From Gammaproteobacteria bacterium (GTDB lineage Bacteria > Pseudomonadota > Gammaproteobacteria > Pseudomonadales > Pseudohongiellaceae), in the NCBI GenBank assembly GCA_008081045.1, contig VMDC01000010.1, forward strand, positions 1-64,000: a stretch of 64,000 nt of DNA, given 5' to 3'. Below are positions 1 to 7,928 of this stretch, in pieces (position 1 is the first letter of the stretch; every line of letters starts with the position of its first letter). A program made the position numbers and the translations under genes. The notes under the pieces are model-generated. The model saw nothing but the letters and a program-made list of their open reading frames with translations. It had not been told where the DNA came from and did not search any database.

Positions 1-1004
1 TGCATATGCTCGCTAGTGATTGGACGCTTGCGCACATTGAAGTTTGAGAGGTCTAGATTCTTTAAGTGATACACGAATGCGGACAGCGTTTTACCGTCTT
101 TAAACGAAGCGCGTAGCGGATTGAAATACTCGTCGTCTTGCTTGTGAATGTCAGAGATCTCAAAAAAGCAGAAGCGTCGGTCGTCGTGTTCCGTGTTAGC
201 AAAGTGTCTGTCGTTCGTTACTGCAATAAGACGATGACAAGACTTGATGCTCCTCGCCGGTTGCATCTTTTCTTCAACGCGAATTGTTGGTTCTGAAACT
301 TTGGATTTGAGAGCAGCGCCAATCTTTTTGTCGCCGGGAAACCACGCTTCATCAAAGCAAACAAAAAACGACCGCTCCATCACTCCAGTAAAGCGACCAA
401 CTACTTCGTTGGCGTCTTGAATCATCACTGTCGTATACGGCCAGATGGCTTCCAACAACCGAATGAATGTGCCTTTTCCAGTGCCTTGACCGCCGTAAAG
501 AACGAGCATAATCTGTGGCTTCTCTTCGGGCCGCTGGATGGCGTGAGCAAGATACTTAAGCAGGTATTGATACTTTTCGTCATCGCCGCCCGAGAGAACC
601 TTCAGCAGATAATCGCTAATGATTTCAAAGTCGCCTTCAACAGGTGCAATCGCTTCGGGCCTCCAAAGATTTAAGACGTTATCGGGCGTTCCTTTCGGGT
701 CAAAATCTAGGCCGTTGTACCAAGTTGTACTTGGGTGTGACTCCCAAATTTGAATCGCTCTGTCTATTTCCTTTTGCTCAATGCCAATGTCGGACTGCAA
801 GAGGAATCGCCGCATCTTTCGTTTAATGTCACTCAAACTAATGAACTTAAGCGTATTCGTTGTTGGGTCTCCGTTACCGGTCAGAACATCGCGAACATTA
901 GACATATCCAGAAAGTATGTGCTGCCGGACATATCAATCAGCGCATAGTTTTCAATGAGCAAATCAATCGCTTCTTTGGTTGAATCCAGTATTTCTTCAG
1001 CCAC
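1..1004 (-). CDS. D5/P4-like replicative helicase (DUF5906 type), C-terminus cut
   Basis: The frame opens at a GTG at 1004, preceded by a strong AAGGAGG five bases upstream, and runs uninterrupted to the left edge (334 residues visible). Residues 171-178 (GGQGTGKG) form a Walker A loop and 214-219 (FVCFDE) a Walker B strand. N264 in AVTND fits sensor 1 and R276/R277 in DDRRF fit an arginine finger. This is the superfamily 3-like helicase arrangement found in phage and plasmid primase-helicases. It overlaps the upstream primase-polymerase by 8 bases, so translational coupling is likely. Together the two would melt and prime the element's replication origin. The missing C-terminus lies outside the window. 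Confidence 0.8.
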   Translation of the reverse strand, partial: MAEEILDSTKEAIDLLIENYALIDMSGSTYFLDMSNVRDVLTGNGDPTTNTLKFISLSDIKRKMRRFLLQSDIGIEQKEIDRAIQIWESHPSTTWYNGLDFDPKGTPDNVLNLWRPEAIAPVEGDFEIISDYLLKVLSGGDDEKYQYLLKYLAHAIQRPEEKPQIMLVLYGGQGTGKGTFIRLLEAIWPYTTVMIQDANEVVGRFTGVMERSFFVCFDEAWFPGDKKIGAALKSKVSEPTIRVEEKMQPARSIKSCHRLIAVTNDRHFANTEHDDRRFCFFEISDIHKQDDEYFNPLRASFKDGKTLSAFVYHLKNLDLSNFNVRKRPITSEHM

Positions 1005-1815
1005 GATAGCCTCCTTGCACTGCGAAATGATGCAGAGTGCCAACACCGATACCGCCGTTCGGTTTGAAAGAGGCAACAGTAGAGTTGAAATCACGTTGAT
1101 TGAATTTGTTAGAGCCACGAGACCAGTCTTCAGCAATCGCTACAGCATCGCTCAGACCAGTTGCCAATATTGAGAAGACAACCTTGAGCCAAGTGTCTCT
1201 GTCGGAATCTGGGCTGATATAGGCCAATTTCCTCCGTAGGAGAGCAACCTCGTTCGGGCAATCCATCACGTAACTGGAAACTTTTGCACGTACGGTCGCC
1301 TGTTTTGCTGCCTGTTTCTCATCAAGACGCCGGTTCCAGTCGGTAAGCAGGCATTCGGGCATAGGCTGGATACACGTCATATCCAAACCGTTTTCCCACG
1401 CATAAACGGTTCCGCTTGGATGAGTGCCAGAAAACTTATCCGCTACAGTCGTACCGTTCTCGTTTTGACACCGATACTCAAACGCCACAACACCATCAAC
1501 AATCACCTGAAACGTCGTGAGAGGCTCTGTGAGCGTCATAAAATGCTTGCGGCTATTCGGGCGACCAGAAGTGAAAGTCGTCGTGTCAGCGGCCTCTGAG
1601 TCAAAGCCCAGGCTCATTAGTATCGGCTGGGCCAGTTCGTAGTTATCAATATCAAGACAGCCAACAGGCGGCTCACAGAATGCGTCAGCCAGTGCTAAGT
1701 CAAAGCCTTGGAGCCGGTGATAATTTTCAAACTCAATGACGCAGTTCTCACGCTGATTCCAGTTAGCCAAAGCCGGCTTCTTGGTGCCTTTGAGTAAAGG
1801 AATGAAAGCCATCAT
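997..1815 (-). CDS. Primase-polymerase (AEP) with PriCT-2 domain
   Basis: 272 residues. The N-terminal part has features of the archaeo-eukaryotic primase-polymerase fold: a DxD metal motif at D55/D57 (GCLDIDNYE), a TSGRPNSRKHF segment, and an FSGTHPSGTVYAW segment like the conserved HPxG..Y.W region of phage and plasmid prim-pols. The last ~75 residues (YISPDSDRDTWLKVVFSILATG region) match the PriCT-2 domain that usually links the primase to a helicase. The start codon overlaps the previous stop by four bases, and the 3' end overlaps the helicase gene. In related elements the two activities are often one polypeptide; here they are split. The role in element replication is inferred from the domains. 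Confidence 0.75.
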   Translation of the reverse strand: MMAFIPLLKGTKKPALANWNQRENCVIEFENYHRLQGFDLALADAFCEPPVGCLDIDNYELAQPILMSLGFDSEAADTTTFTSGRPNSRKHFMTLTEPLTTFQVIVDGVVAFEYRCQNENGTTVADKFSGTHPSGTVYAWENGLDMTCIQPMPECLLTDWNRRLDEKQAAKQATVRAKVSSYVMDCPNEVALLRRKLAYISPDSDRDTWLKVVFSILATGLSDAVAIAEDWSRGSNKFNQRDFNSTVASFKPNGGIGVGTLHHFAVQGGYRG

Positions 1816-2006
1816 TGCACTTCCTCCTTGTACTCAACGACATAGCCTTGCTGTATATGCCGCTCGGTCCACTCAGAGGCTTCAAAGTACCTATCAGCGT
1901 CGTGTTCGTATGGGCCACGCCAAAACTCTTCATAGGTGAACTCAGAGCCGTCTAGAGGATTGATTGCCGTGAGCGTAAACATTTCCGGTGAACGCGCATC
2001 AAACAT
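1812..2006 (-). CDS. Small hypothetical protein of the integrative element
   Basis: 64 residues, rich in acidic and aromatic positions (EEFWRGPYEHDADRYFEASEW). I recognise no family. The gene overlaps the AlpA-like gene by 8 bases and the primase gene by 4, which supports it as a real member of one translationally coupled operon. No signal peptide, membrane segment or cysteine motif is visible. It could be a small accessory to the regulator or the primase, but nothing in the sequence shows that. Confidence 0.55.
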   Translation of the reverse strand: MFDARSPEMFTLTAINPLDGSEFTYEEFWRGPYEHDADRYFEASEWTERHIQQGYVVEYKEEVQ

Positions 2007-2304
2007 AAAGCGCCTCCATGAACTGCTTGTACTCTAGGTTTTTGATTTTCTGGTCGTGCTGCGCTATTTCCGCATTTGACCAGCGGGTACGCCTTGGTGT
2101 GAGTTTCTTGGGCTTGGGTAGCCGGCCTTCTCGCACCCAGTCCCAGATGGTTTTGCGGGTGACGCCGTAGTGACGTGCTAGCTGTTTGTCATTTGACCAG
2201 CCAACACCGTTACGAATATCAGCCAGTGCTTGCTGCATACGCAGTTCGGCACTAGAGACATGCTCAGATGTGTGTGAATCAACCGAAGGAGTCGGAGTCG
2301 CCAT
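1999..2304 (-). CDS. AlpA-like HTH regulator / possible excisionase
   Basis: 101 residues. Positions ~38-80 (QLARHYGVTRKTIWDWVREGRLP, then a basic stretch and RTRWSNAEIAQH) form the winged helix-turn-helix of the AlpA/MerR-like excisionase group. In P4-like elements AlpA activates the integrase and thereby excision. The start is set by AGAGG seven bases upstream of the ATG. The upstream gap holds two copies of a 12-bp sequence 21 bp apart, one inside a perfect palindrome, which is a likely operator for this or another element regulator. Control of the downstream replication genes is inferred from their position in the same operon. Confidence 0.7.
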   Translation of the reverse strand: MATPTPSVDSHTSEHVSSAELRMQQALADIRNGVGWSNDKQLARHYGVTRKTIWDWVREGRLPKPKKLTPRRTRWSNAEIAQHDQKIKNLEYKQFMEALYV

Positions 2305-2363
2305 GTAATTGCCTCTTCAAGTTATGGAACTTGCCGGCAATTGACTCACGAATTTTGAAGTAG

Positions 2364-2411
2364 AAATCGCAGTTGCGATTTATTTTTTTCCAGTTGCGAT
2401 TTTAGAAATCG
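2364..2411. promoter_or_regulatory. Paired palindromes upstream of AlpA-like gene (putative operator)
   Basis: A perfect 18-bp palindrome, AAATCGCA-GT-TGCGATTT, covers 2364-2381. Its right half with flank (cagttgcgattt, 2370-2381) recurs at 2391-2402, exactly 21 bp away, or two helical turns. The second copy is part of another inverted repeat, CGATTT-TAG-AAATCG (2397-2411), that overlaps the stop codon of the neighbouring gene. Spacing on one face of the helix suggests cooperative binding of a dimeric regulator. Which protein binds is not shown. Confidence 0.5.
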
Positions 2412-3193
2412 TCTTCAGGTTCAAGGAGGCGTTTCAATGCCTTGTTTGATTCGCTGAATACATCTTCAATAGTACGGTCTTTCAGACCTTTATTGGCGTT
2501 TTCAGGAGCGTCTGGGTCGTAATATGTCTGTATTGCTCCCATCAAACCTTTTTGCGTAAATTTCTTTTCTTTCAGAATTTTCAGCAACAGACCAGTGACC
2601 CGATAGACGTTTTCAAGTTTACGCTCGCCTTCCTGCTGCTCCGCTCTGTGTTCTTTGTCTTTGGCTTCGCTGTTCTTCCGAGTGACGCTTGCAGTGCTGT
2701 AGGCGCGTTCAATTCGCTCACTTGTGGCCTTGGATATTTCAGCATTTTTTACTGCCGTTTCTGCCTCTCGCTTAGCCTGTCTCTCATCGTACTCAAGTAC
2801 AGCTTCTGCGTGTTCAAGTACGTAATCCGTCAATTTTGTTGGCACATCTAACTGAAGTCGTTGAGCGGCTTGTATCATCTTTACCGGCTCATCCTGACGG
2901 CTCATTTGGTAGGCATCCACCGCTCTCTTAAGAATTGCAGCATCGTTTTTGAAATCTTGGATTGGCAGAAGATTCGGCGCGTGTATTGCGTTGTGGATTC
3001 CGCCTCTTGGGTCAATGCGATTAATTAGCAAAGCCGTCTCTTCGTATGTCCACGTCGCCATCTTTGACCAATATTTCCAGTCAGCCAGCGATTTTTTACC
3101 TTCCAGTATTCGGTAGCATTTTTGATATCGCTGGTCGCGAATCTTTGCAGTGAATTGGTCTATAGCTTCATCCACCCAATCTTGCTCACTCAT
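2402..3193 (-). CDS. Unknown coiled-coil protein coupled to integrase
   Basis: 263 residues from the ATG at 3193, which shares ATGA with the integrase stop; GGAGAG lies upstream. A longer reading to 3298 would run far into the integrase and lacks such a site. The N-terminal half contains WTYEETALLINRIDP, a segment I associate with uncharacterised proteins beside phage-type integrases. Residues ~145-215 are highly charged and alanine/glutamate-rich, likely a long coiled coil. The C-terminus (FTQKGLMGAIQTYYDPDAP) resembles a small helical DNA- or protein-binding module, but this is weak. No membrane segment or enzyme motif is seen. Function unknown; coupling to the integrase suggests a role in recombination or its control. 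Confidence 0.6.
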   Translation of the reverse strand: MSEQDWVDEAIDQFTAKIRDQRYQKCYRILEGKKSLADWKYWSKMATWTYEETALLINRIDPRGGIHNAIHAPNLLPIQDFKNDAAILKRAVDAYQMSRQDEPVKMIQAAQRLQLDVPTKLTDYVLEHAEAVLEYDERQAKREAETAVKNAEISKATSERIERAYSTASVTRKNSEAKDKEHRAEQQEGERKLENVYRVTGLLLKILKEKKFTQKGLMGAIQTYYDPDAPENANKGLKDRTIEDVFSESNKALKRLLEPEDDF

Positions 3194-4539
3194 TTGCTCG
3201 CTCTCCTTCGCATTGGAATAACATCCGCTGTGTGGCCTTTCGCTTTGGTTATCCAGTCTTCCCACGCCTTCAGGAGTTTGGCCCGTTCTTCGTAGCAATC
3301 ACCTTTAGCGTAAGCGGCAGTAACTTTGTCTTTTAAGCTATGTTTCATCGTGATTCTGACTGCGTCGTCAGACCAGCGACCGGCTTCGGGTTCTTGTATC
3401 CAAGTACGAAAAGTGCCACGCATACCGTGAGCATCAGCGTTATATCCCAACATTTTTGGAATGCAGGAAACGTACGGGTCTGGGACTTGAGTGCCTTTAT
3501 CAATAGACCAAATGCGTCCGGATTCTTTCGGGCCAGCCGCTTTCAGTATCTTGATGGCGAGAGGTGTGAGCGGCACGCGATAACTTTGACTGGCTTTGTG
3601 TAAGTCCCGTTCGCTCCCGTCAGGTATATGCCAGCACTTATCTTCAATGCTGAAGTCTTCCCATCGTGCTAAACGAGCCTCCGATGGTCTGGATACGGTG
3701 AGTATTTGAAGAGCCAATATTGATACTTCTGGCTTTGTCCAAGACGGTGTATCAAGCGCGAATAGCTTCTGCATGAACTCTGGCATCAGGCGCCAATCAA
3801 CTGACGGATGGTGCTGCTCTTTGTGAACTTTTTTGTATGCTGGAAACGCGACATCTAGCCCGCTTTCCCATCTGGCTGGATTGTTTCCAACTGGACGCAA
3901 TCCCAGCACTATGCCCAGATTGACGATTTGTTCGCAGTGCCGGATGATTTTCTTAGCTGTCGGAGGAATCTTGGTGTAGATGGGCTTCAGCATGCTGATG
4001 AAATGCTCCGGCTCTAGGTCTTTGACCAATATGTCGCCAACATGCGGATTGATGTGGTCAGCAAGGAATTGCTTGAGAGTGCGGACTTGCTTGATTGTCT
4101 TCCACTCAGCCGCTTTCTTATCAACGTAAGACTCAGCCAACTCAGCAAATGTCATTTCACCGGCTTTCGCTGCTGCGAGTTCAGACCGCCTGCGCTTCTT
4201 CTCTGCTCTTGGGTCAATGCCGTCTGCAATTTGTTCACGCCACGCCATGCCTTTCACTCGCGCTGCTTTCAGAGTGAGAGCCGTTTCGGTTTTTCCGGAT
4301 GCTTTCTTACGCTGTGTTGATGCTCTGGTCGCATAACTACCAAGGCCGAACTCAACACGTTTACCGTTCAGTATTGCTCGCAGCACCCAAGTTTTCGTGC
4401 CAGCGGGTTGCGTGTAGAGGTAAAGTCCCGGACATCCGCCAACAGCAGTCTTATCAACATCCAGCGTGCCGTCAGCTTTGACCTTCGGCTTGATTGCTTT
4501 GACCTGTAGTTCAGAGAGCGGTGTTATTTCTTTCGGCAT
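3190..4539 (-). CDS. int: P4-type tyrosine integrase (DUF4102 N-terminus)
   Basis: 449 residues. The N-terminal ~110 residues have the P4-integrase arm-binding fold (PGLYLYTQPAGTKTWVLRAILNGKRV). The catalytic domain shows the tyrosine recombinase set: R284 in SRPSEARLARWEDF, H371/R374 in HGMRGTFRTW, H400 in MKHS and Y410 in AAYAKGD. It would integrate and excise the element at the 3' end of the adjacent tRNA-Arg(CCT), whose end lies 140 bases from the start codon. All catalytic residues are present, so the enzyme should be active. The stop overlaps the start of the unknown coiled-coil gene. Confidence 0.93.
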   Translation of the reverse strand: MPKEITPLSELQVKAIKPKVKADGTLDVDKTAVGGCPGLYLYTQPAGTKTWVLRAILNGKRVEFGLGSYATRASTQRKKASGKTETALTLKAARVKGMAWREQIADGIDPRAEKKRRRSELAAAKAGEMTFAELAESYVDKKAAEWKTIKQVRTLKQFLADHINPHVGDILVKDLEPEHFISMLKPIYTKIPPTAKKIIRHCEQIVNLGIVLGLRPVGNNPARWESGLDVAFPAYKKVHKEQHHPSVDWRLMPEFMQKLFALDTPSWTKPEVSILALQILTVSRPSEARLARWEDFSIEDKCWHIPDGSERDLHKASQSYRVPLTPLAIKILKAAGPKESGRIWSIDKGTQVPDPYVSCIPKMLGYNADAHGMRGTFRTWIQEPEAGRWSDDAVRITMKHSLKDKVTAAYAKGDCYEERAKLLKAWEDWITKAKGHTADVIPMRRRASK

Positions 4540-4601
4540 ATTTTTCCACCATCTTTTCCACCAAAAATTATGTGTTTTGGCGGAAACGCAGAGTTACGTA
4601 T

Positions 4602-4617
4602 CTATACCGAAGTATAG
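4602..4617. promoter_or_regulatory. Inverted repeat between integrase and tRNA
   Basis: CTATAC-CGAA-GTATAG is a perfect 6-bp inverted repeat in the AT-rich gap between the integrase start and the tRNA 3' end. It also contains a TATACT-like -10 for the integrase on the minus strand. It could be an integrase arm site, an operator or part of the promoter; the sequence alone does not decide. Confidence 0.3.
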
Positions 4618-4678
4618 CGTATTATGCTGATATTTATAGAGTATTTGCTACGTGGAGTGTCGGAAGGTTACTGTAATT

Positions 4679-4705
4679 TGGTGTCCCCGGCAGGGGTCGA
4701 ACCTG
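4679..4705 (-). other. Putative attachment site core at tRNA-Arg 3' end
   Basis: The 3' end of the tRNA-Arg gene (T-arm, acceptor stem and encoded CCA) lies directly upstream of a P4-type integrase that faces away from it. This family usually recombines within the T-loop/acceptor part of a tRNA and rebuilds the gene on integration. The second copy expected at the far element boundary lies beyond the left edge, so the exact core cannot be defined. Confidence 0.5.
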
Positions 4706-4755
4706 CAACCTACGCCTTAGGAGGGCGTCGCGCTATCCAGTTGTGCCACGGGGAC
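4679..4755 (-). tRNA. tRNA-Arg (CCT)
   Basis: The minus strand folds as a 77-nt tRNA with CCA encoded. The acceptor stem pairs GTCCCCG with CGGGGAC. The anticodon arm is ACGCC-CTCCTAA-GGCGT with anticodon CCT, and the T-loop is GGTTCGACCC. A TATACT -10 element lies upstream at 4765-4770. It decodes AGG and is the integration target of the element to the left. Confidence 0.95.
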
Positions 4756-4913
4756 TTACTGCTGAGTATACCGCAAGCACGAAAAATAGCCGATTTTTGT
4801 TCCGCCGCAGCGCCTGCACTGAACCCGGGAGCGGCCCTTACAGTGACCTGACTTGCAGTGATGCGGCAGACCCCCTAAAGTCTCGACTTCACTGGAATCC
4901 CGGACAACGTGCC

Positions 4914-5363
4914 ATGCCAGCGTTCACCTGGACGTGCAAAACCTTTGATCAGCTCAGCCGCGATGAACTGTATGAGATCCTTCGATTGCGCTCGGCAGTC
5001 TTTGTGGTCGAACAGCAGTGCGTCTATCAGGATGTCGATAATTTTGATCAGGCAGCCCATCATGTCATGGGCCTGACCGGGGGGGAGATCACCTGTTACG
5101 CGCGACTGCTGGCACCAGACACCAAATACCGGACCGCCTCCATCGGCCGGGTGGTTGCGAACCGGGCTAAGCGCCGCCGAGGCTATGGCAAAGAGCTTAT
5201 GAGCTTCGCGATTCAGCAGTGCGAAGATCTGTGGCCAGGGCTTGGAATCACCATTTCCGCCCAGCAGTATCTGGAAGGTTTCTATCAGCAGCTTGGGTTT
5301 GTTACGGCCAGCTCACCGTATCTGGAAGACGAGATCGCCCACATCAAAATGGTCCGCACCTGA
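4914..5363 (+). CDS. elaA: ElaA-like GNAT acetyltransferase
   Basis: 149 residues from the ATG at 4914; upstream in-frame codons run into the tRNA region and are not conserved-looking. The N-terminus (FDQLSRDELYEILRLRSAVFVVEQQCVYQDVD) is the ElaA signature. The acetyl-CoA binding loop is in SIGRVVANRAKRRRGYGKELM, where RRRGYGK fits the Q/RxxGxG/A pyrophosphate motif. The protein is a cytosolic N-acetyltransferase of unknown substrate. It converges with the symporter gene, whose stop lies two bases beyond its own. No good ribosome site precedes the start. Confidence 0.85.
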   Translation: MPAFTWTCKTFDQLSRDELYEILRLRSAVFVVEQQCVYQDVDNFDQAAHHVMGLTGGEITCYARLLAPDTKYRTASIGRVVANRAKRRRGYGKELMSFAIQQCEDLWPGLGITISAQQYLEGFYQQLGFVTASSPYLEDEIAHIKMVRT

Positions 5364-5365
5364 GC

Positions 5366-6838
5366 TCAATCAGCCTGCCGCAGGCGCTCAACCGCCTCAA
5401 ACTCAGCAAGCACCTGCGCATTCTGCTCTGGTTTAAGAGCGCTGATTCCCAGTATCGCCAGCGAGGCAAACACGAAGCCCGGCACGATTTCATACAGATC
5501 AAAAATGCCGCCCTGAAGGTTTGACCAGAAAACTACCGTCAACGCTCCGGTCAGCATACCAACAATGGCTGCGCGCGCGGTCATCGCCCGCCAGAAGAGT
5601 GAAAATACGATGATCGGGCCGAAGGCGGCACCGAAACCGGCCCAGGCATAGCTGACAAGATCCAGCACCCGGCTCTCCCGATCACTGGCAATGATCAGAG
5701 CCAGAATCGCGATAACGATGACAGCTGCGCGACTCACGGCCAATAGCTCTCGCTCGCTGGCCTGCGGCCGGATAAAAACCCGATAGATGTCTTCGCTGAT
5801 CACGCTCGAAGACACCAGCAACTGGGAATCAATGGTGGACATGATTGCCGACAGAATGGCCGCAGTAATGATACCTGCGACCCAGGGATTAAAGAGACTC
5901 TGGCTGAGCTCAATGAATACCGTTTCCGGATTCACCAGAGGAGTTTCTGCAAAGTAAGCGATGCCGGCCAAGCCCGTGCTTACCGAACCAAAGAGCACGA
6001 CAACCATCCACGCCATGGCGAGGCGGCGCGCCGGCAGCAGCTTTTCAGGATTTTCTGCTGCCATGAACCGCGCGAGGATATGGGGTTGTCCGGCATAGCC
6101 CAGACCCCAGGAGACCAGAGACAGAAAAGCCAAAACTCCCACGTCTGCAAACAGGGACATACTATCCGGGTTGATGTGCTGCAATTGACCGGATACGTTA
6201 GAGAGGCCACCTGACCCTATTACCACTGCCACAGGGGCAATCAGCAGTGCCAGCAGCATCAGAATAGCCTGAATGGCATCGGTCCAGGCCACAGCGAGGA
6301 ACCCGCCGATGAAGGTGTATGACACGATAATTAAGCCACCTGCCAGCAGCGCCGTGGAGTACTCCAGGCCGAAACTGTTCTCAAACAGGATCGCCCCGCC
6401 CACCAGACCAGACGCTGTGTAGAAAGTAAAAAACAGCAGAATCACGCTGGCCGACAGGGTGCGCAGAATGCGGGTCGTATCCTGAAACCGGTTTTCGAAA
6501 TAATCAGGCAGGGTAAGGGCATTGCCGGCATGCTGACTGTAAAGTCGAAGTCGCTTCGCCACAAACAGCCAGTTCAGATACGCACCAAGGGTCAGCCCGA
6601 TGCCAATCCACACCTCACTGAGTCCGGACAGGTAAATGGCACCCGGCAATCCCAGCAGCAGCCAGCCACTCATGTCAGAGGCGCCCACACTGAGCGCTGT
6701 AACCACCGCACCCAGTTTCCGCCCTCCAAGGATATAGTCCCCGAGATCATGGGTCTGGCGATAGGCTCTGATGCCCAGAAAAAGAATCAGCAGTAGATAG
6801 GCAACAAAAGTGACCAACAAAGGGGCATCAAATTCCAT
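5366..6838 (-). CDS. putP: Sodium/proline symporter, SSS family
   Basis: 490 residues from the ATG at 6838, which matches usual PutP length; a start at 6931 would add 31 non-membrane residues. The protein is hydrophobic throughout, with about 12-13 membrane segments. LGDYILGGRKLGAVVTALS and GASDMSGWLLLGLPGA match the SSS-family signature near TM1-TM2. It probably imports proline or a related compatible solute with Na+. The substrate is inferred from overall similarity to PutP, so another SSS substrate is possible. The gene is divergent from the SufR-like regulator at 7095, with AT-rich inverted repeats in between. Confidence 0.85.
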   Translation of the reverse strand: MEFDAPLLVTFVAYLLLILFLGIRAYRQTHDLGDYILGGRKLGAVVTALSVGASDMSGWLLLGLPGAIYLSGLSEVWIGIGLTLGAYLNWLFVAKRLRLYSQHAGNALTLPDYFENRFQDTTRILRTLSASVILLFFTFYTASGLVGGAILFENSFGLEYSTALLAGGLIIVSYTFIGGFLAVAWTDAIQAILMLLALLIAPVAVVIGSGGLSNVSGQLQHINPDSMSLFADVGVLAFLSLVSWGLGYAGQPHILARFMAAENPEKLLPARRLAMAWMVVVLFGSVSTGLAGIAYFAETPLVNPETVFIELSQSLFNPWVAGIITAAILSAIMSTIDSQLLVSSSVISEDIYRVFIRPQASERELLAVSRAAVIVIAILALIIASDRESRVLDLVSYAWAGFGAAFGPIIVFSLFWRAMTARAAIVGMLTGALTVVFWSNLQGGIFDLYEIVPGFVFASLAILGISALKPEQNAQVLAEFEAVERLRQAD

Positions 6839-6968
6839 ACACAGGCTCTTCAGGTCGGCTTGATCAGTGGCAACCAGTTTACTGTAATTTCCCTGTCTTG
6901 CGGGGCCGAGTACCCGCAGGTTCGGTGACACTTTACCCGTAAACCCCGAGAACGCACCGGATTTTCAG

Positions 6969-7051
6969 TTGACATGGATCGTTCGCTTATTTTGTAAAGT
7001 TATTACTTTAGTAAAAGATCGATTACCAATATAAAAAGTAAATATTTTACT
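6969..7051 (+). promoter_or_regulatory. Divergent promoter region with two inverted repeats
   Basis: A TTGACA (6969-6974) is followed 18 bp on by TGTAAA, a plausible plus-strand promoter for the regulator at 7095. Overlapping and following it are TAAAGT-TATT-ACTTTA (6995-7010) and AGTAAA-TAT-TTTACT (7037-7051), both perfect inverted repeats built of the same AGTAAA/AAAGTA bases. They sit where a repressor would cover the promoter, suggesting autoregulation and possibly control of the symporter. The binding protein is an inference. Confidence 0.45.
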
Positions 7052-7094
7052 ATTCTCGCCGACCATTAAGTCATCAAACAGACGAGCAACCCCC

Positions 7095-7733
7095 ATGCCC
7101 CATCCGAAAACCCAGCAGATCCTGCTACAGCGCTTAAAAACGCGGGGGCCTCAGTCAGTCAAGATACTCTCCAAACAGCTGGATATCACCACCATGGGTG
7201 TCCGTCAGCATCTCAACGAACTTGCAGCGCGGGGCCTGGTGACCACAACAGCCGAGAATCACCAGACCAGGGGCCGTCCGGCGCATTACTGGCAGCTGAC
7301 CGACGCGGGCCACCGGCAATTTCCGGATTCCCACGCCGAAGCCTGCGTGACACTGGTCACCCGCATCCGCGATCAGTTTGGTGACGAGGCTTTGCAGGAA
7401 ATCATCCGCAGCAATCAGGATGCTGAACTGAGCCGGTATCAAAAAGCACTGGAACAGACAGACAGCGACCTGGCCTCCCAACTCAACAAGCTGGCCGAAC
7501 TTCGCTCAGAAGAGGGCTTCATGGCCGAGGTTCGCTTGATACCGAACGGCTGGCTGCTCATCCAGAACCACTGCCCTATTTACAATGCCGCGCAATCCAG
7601 CCATCACTATTGCCACAGCGAACTGCGCCTCCTGACAACACTGCTTGCCGGCCGGGCCACTGTTGAACGAACGGATTATCTGTTGGACGGTGCGCGCCGC
7701 TGCGCCTATAAGGTATCCGCCATCACCGACTGA
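7095..7733 (+). CDS. SufR/DeoR-like winged-helix regulator with Cys cluster
   Basis: 212 residues. An N-terminal winged helix (SVKILSKQLDITTMGVRQHLNELAARGLV, then RGRPAHYWQLT) is followed by a C-terminal domain with C160, C173 and C203 (NHCPIY, HYCHSE, RRCAYKV). The C-x12-C spacing and RRCAYK ending match the Fe-S-binding half of SufR-type repressors, so it may sense iron-sulfur status or another metal. SufR carries a fourth cysteine that I do not see in this spacing. No suf genes lie nearby; the divergent neighbour is a sodium symporter. The upstream inverted repeats may be its operator. Confidence 0.75.
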   Translation: MPHPKTQQILLQRLKTRGPQSVKILSKQLDITTMGVRQHLNELAARGLVTTTAENHQTRGRPAHYWQLTDAGHRQFPDSHAEACVTLVTRIRDQFGDEALQEIIRSNQDAELSRYQKALEQTDSDLASQLNKLAELRSEEGFMAEVRLIPNGWLLIQNHCPIYNAAQSSHHYCHSELRLLTTLLAGRATVERTDYLLDGARRCAYKVSAITD

Positions 7734-7877
7734 CAGGCAATTGTCTGAACACTAAAGCTTTGCTCTGCGGAGAACCTTTTACCAATCAGAAAATCGGATG
7801 TCGAGACATCGATCGCAGCCTAGGATACGACTCAGACGCCGACAGACTGAGAGCCACAGTCAACCCGCCGGGCAAGA

Positions 7878-7907
7878 TTCAGAACAGCGACACAGGTCTG
7901 TTATACT
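7878..7907 (+). promoter_or_regulatory. Promoter for ygiQ
   Basis: TTCAGA (7878-7883) and an extended -10, TG-t-TATACT (7902-7907), precede the ygiQ ATG at 7929. AGGA eight bases before the ATG serves as ribosome site. The -35 is weak, the extended -10 is good. Confidence 0.4.
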
Positions 7908-7928
7908 GCCTGACTCAGGAAGTTTTCT

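Larger units (their letters stand above)
1..4680 (-). mobile_element. Integrative element at tRNA-Arg(CCT), partial
   Basis: Six genes on one strand read away from the 3' end of a tRNA-Arg gene: tyrosine integrase, unknown coiled-coil protein, AlpA-like regulator, small ORF, primase-polymerase and D5-like helicase. Most neighbours overlap by a few bases, so the set is tightly packed. A P4-type integrase next to a tRNA, with an AlpA-like regulator and its own primase/helicase, is the usual core of P4-like phage satellites and integrating plasmids. The element continues past base 1; its cargo and far attachment site are not visible. The region looks more AT-rich than the chromosome to its right, though I could not compute this. 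Satellite versus integrative plasmid cannot be decided here. Confidence 0.8.

Noticed and set aside
4624..4851. 75-codon frame across the tRNA-Arg gene
   Set aside because: It runs antisense through a well-formed tRNA and has no ribosome site or domain.
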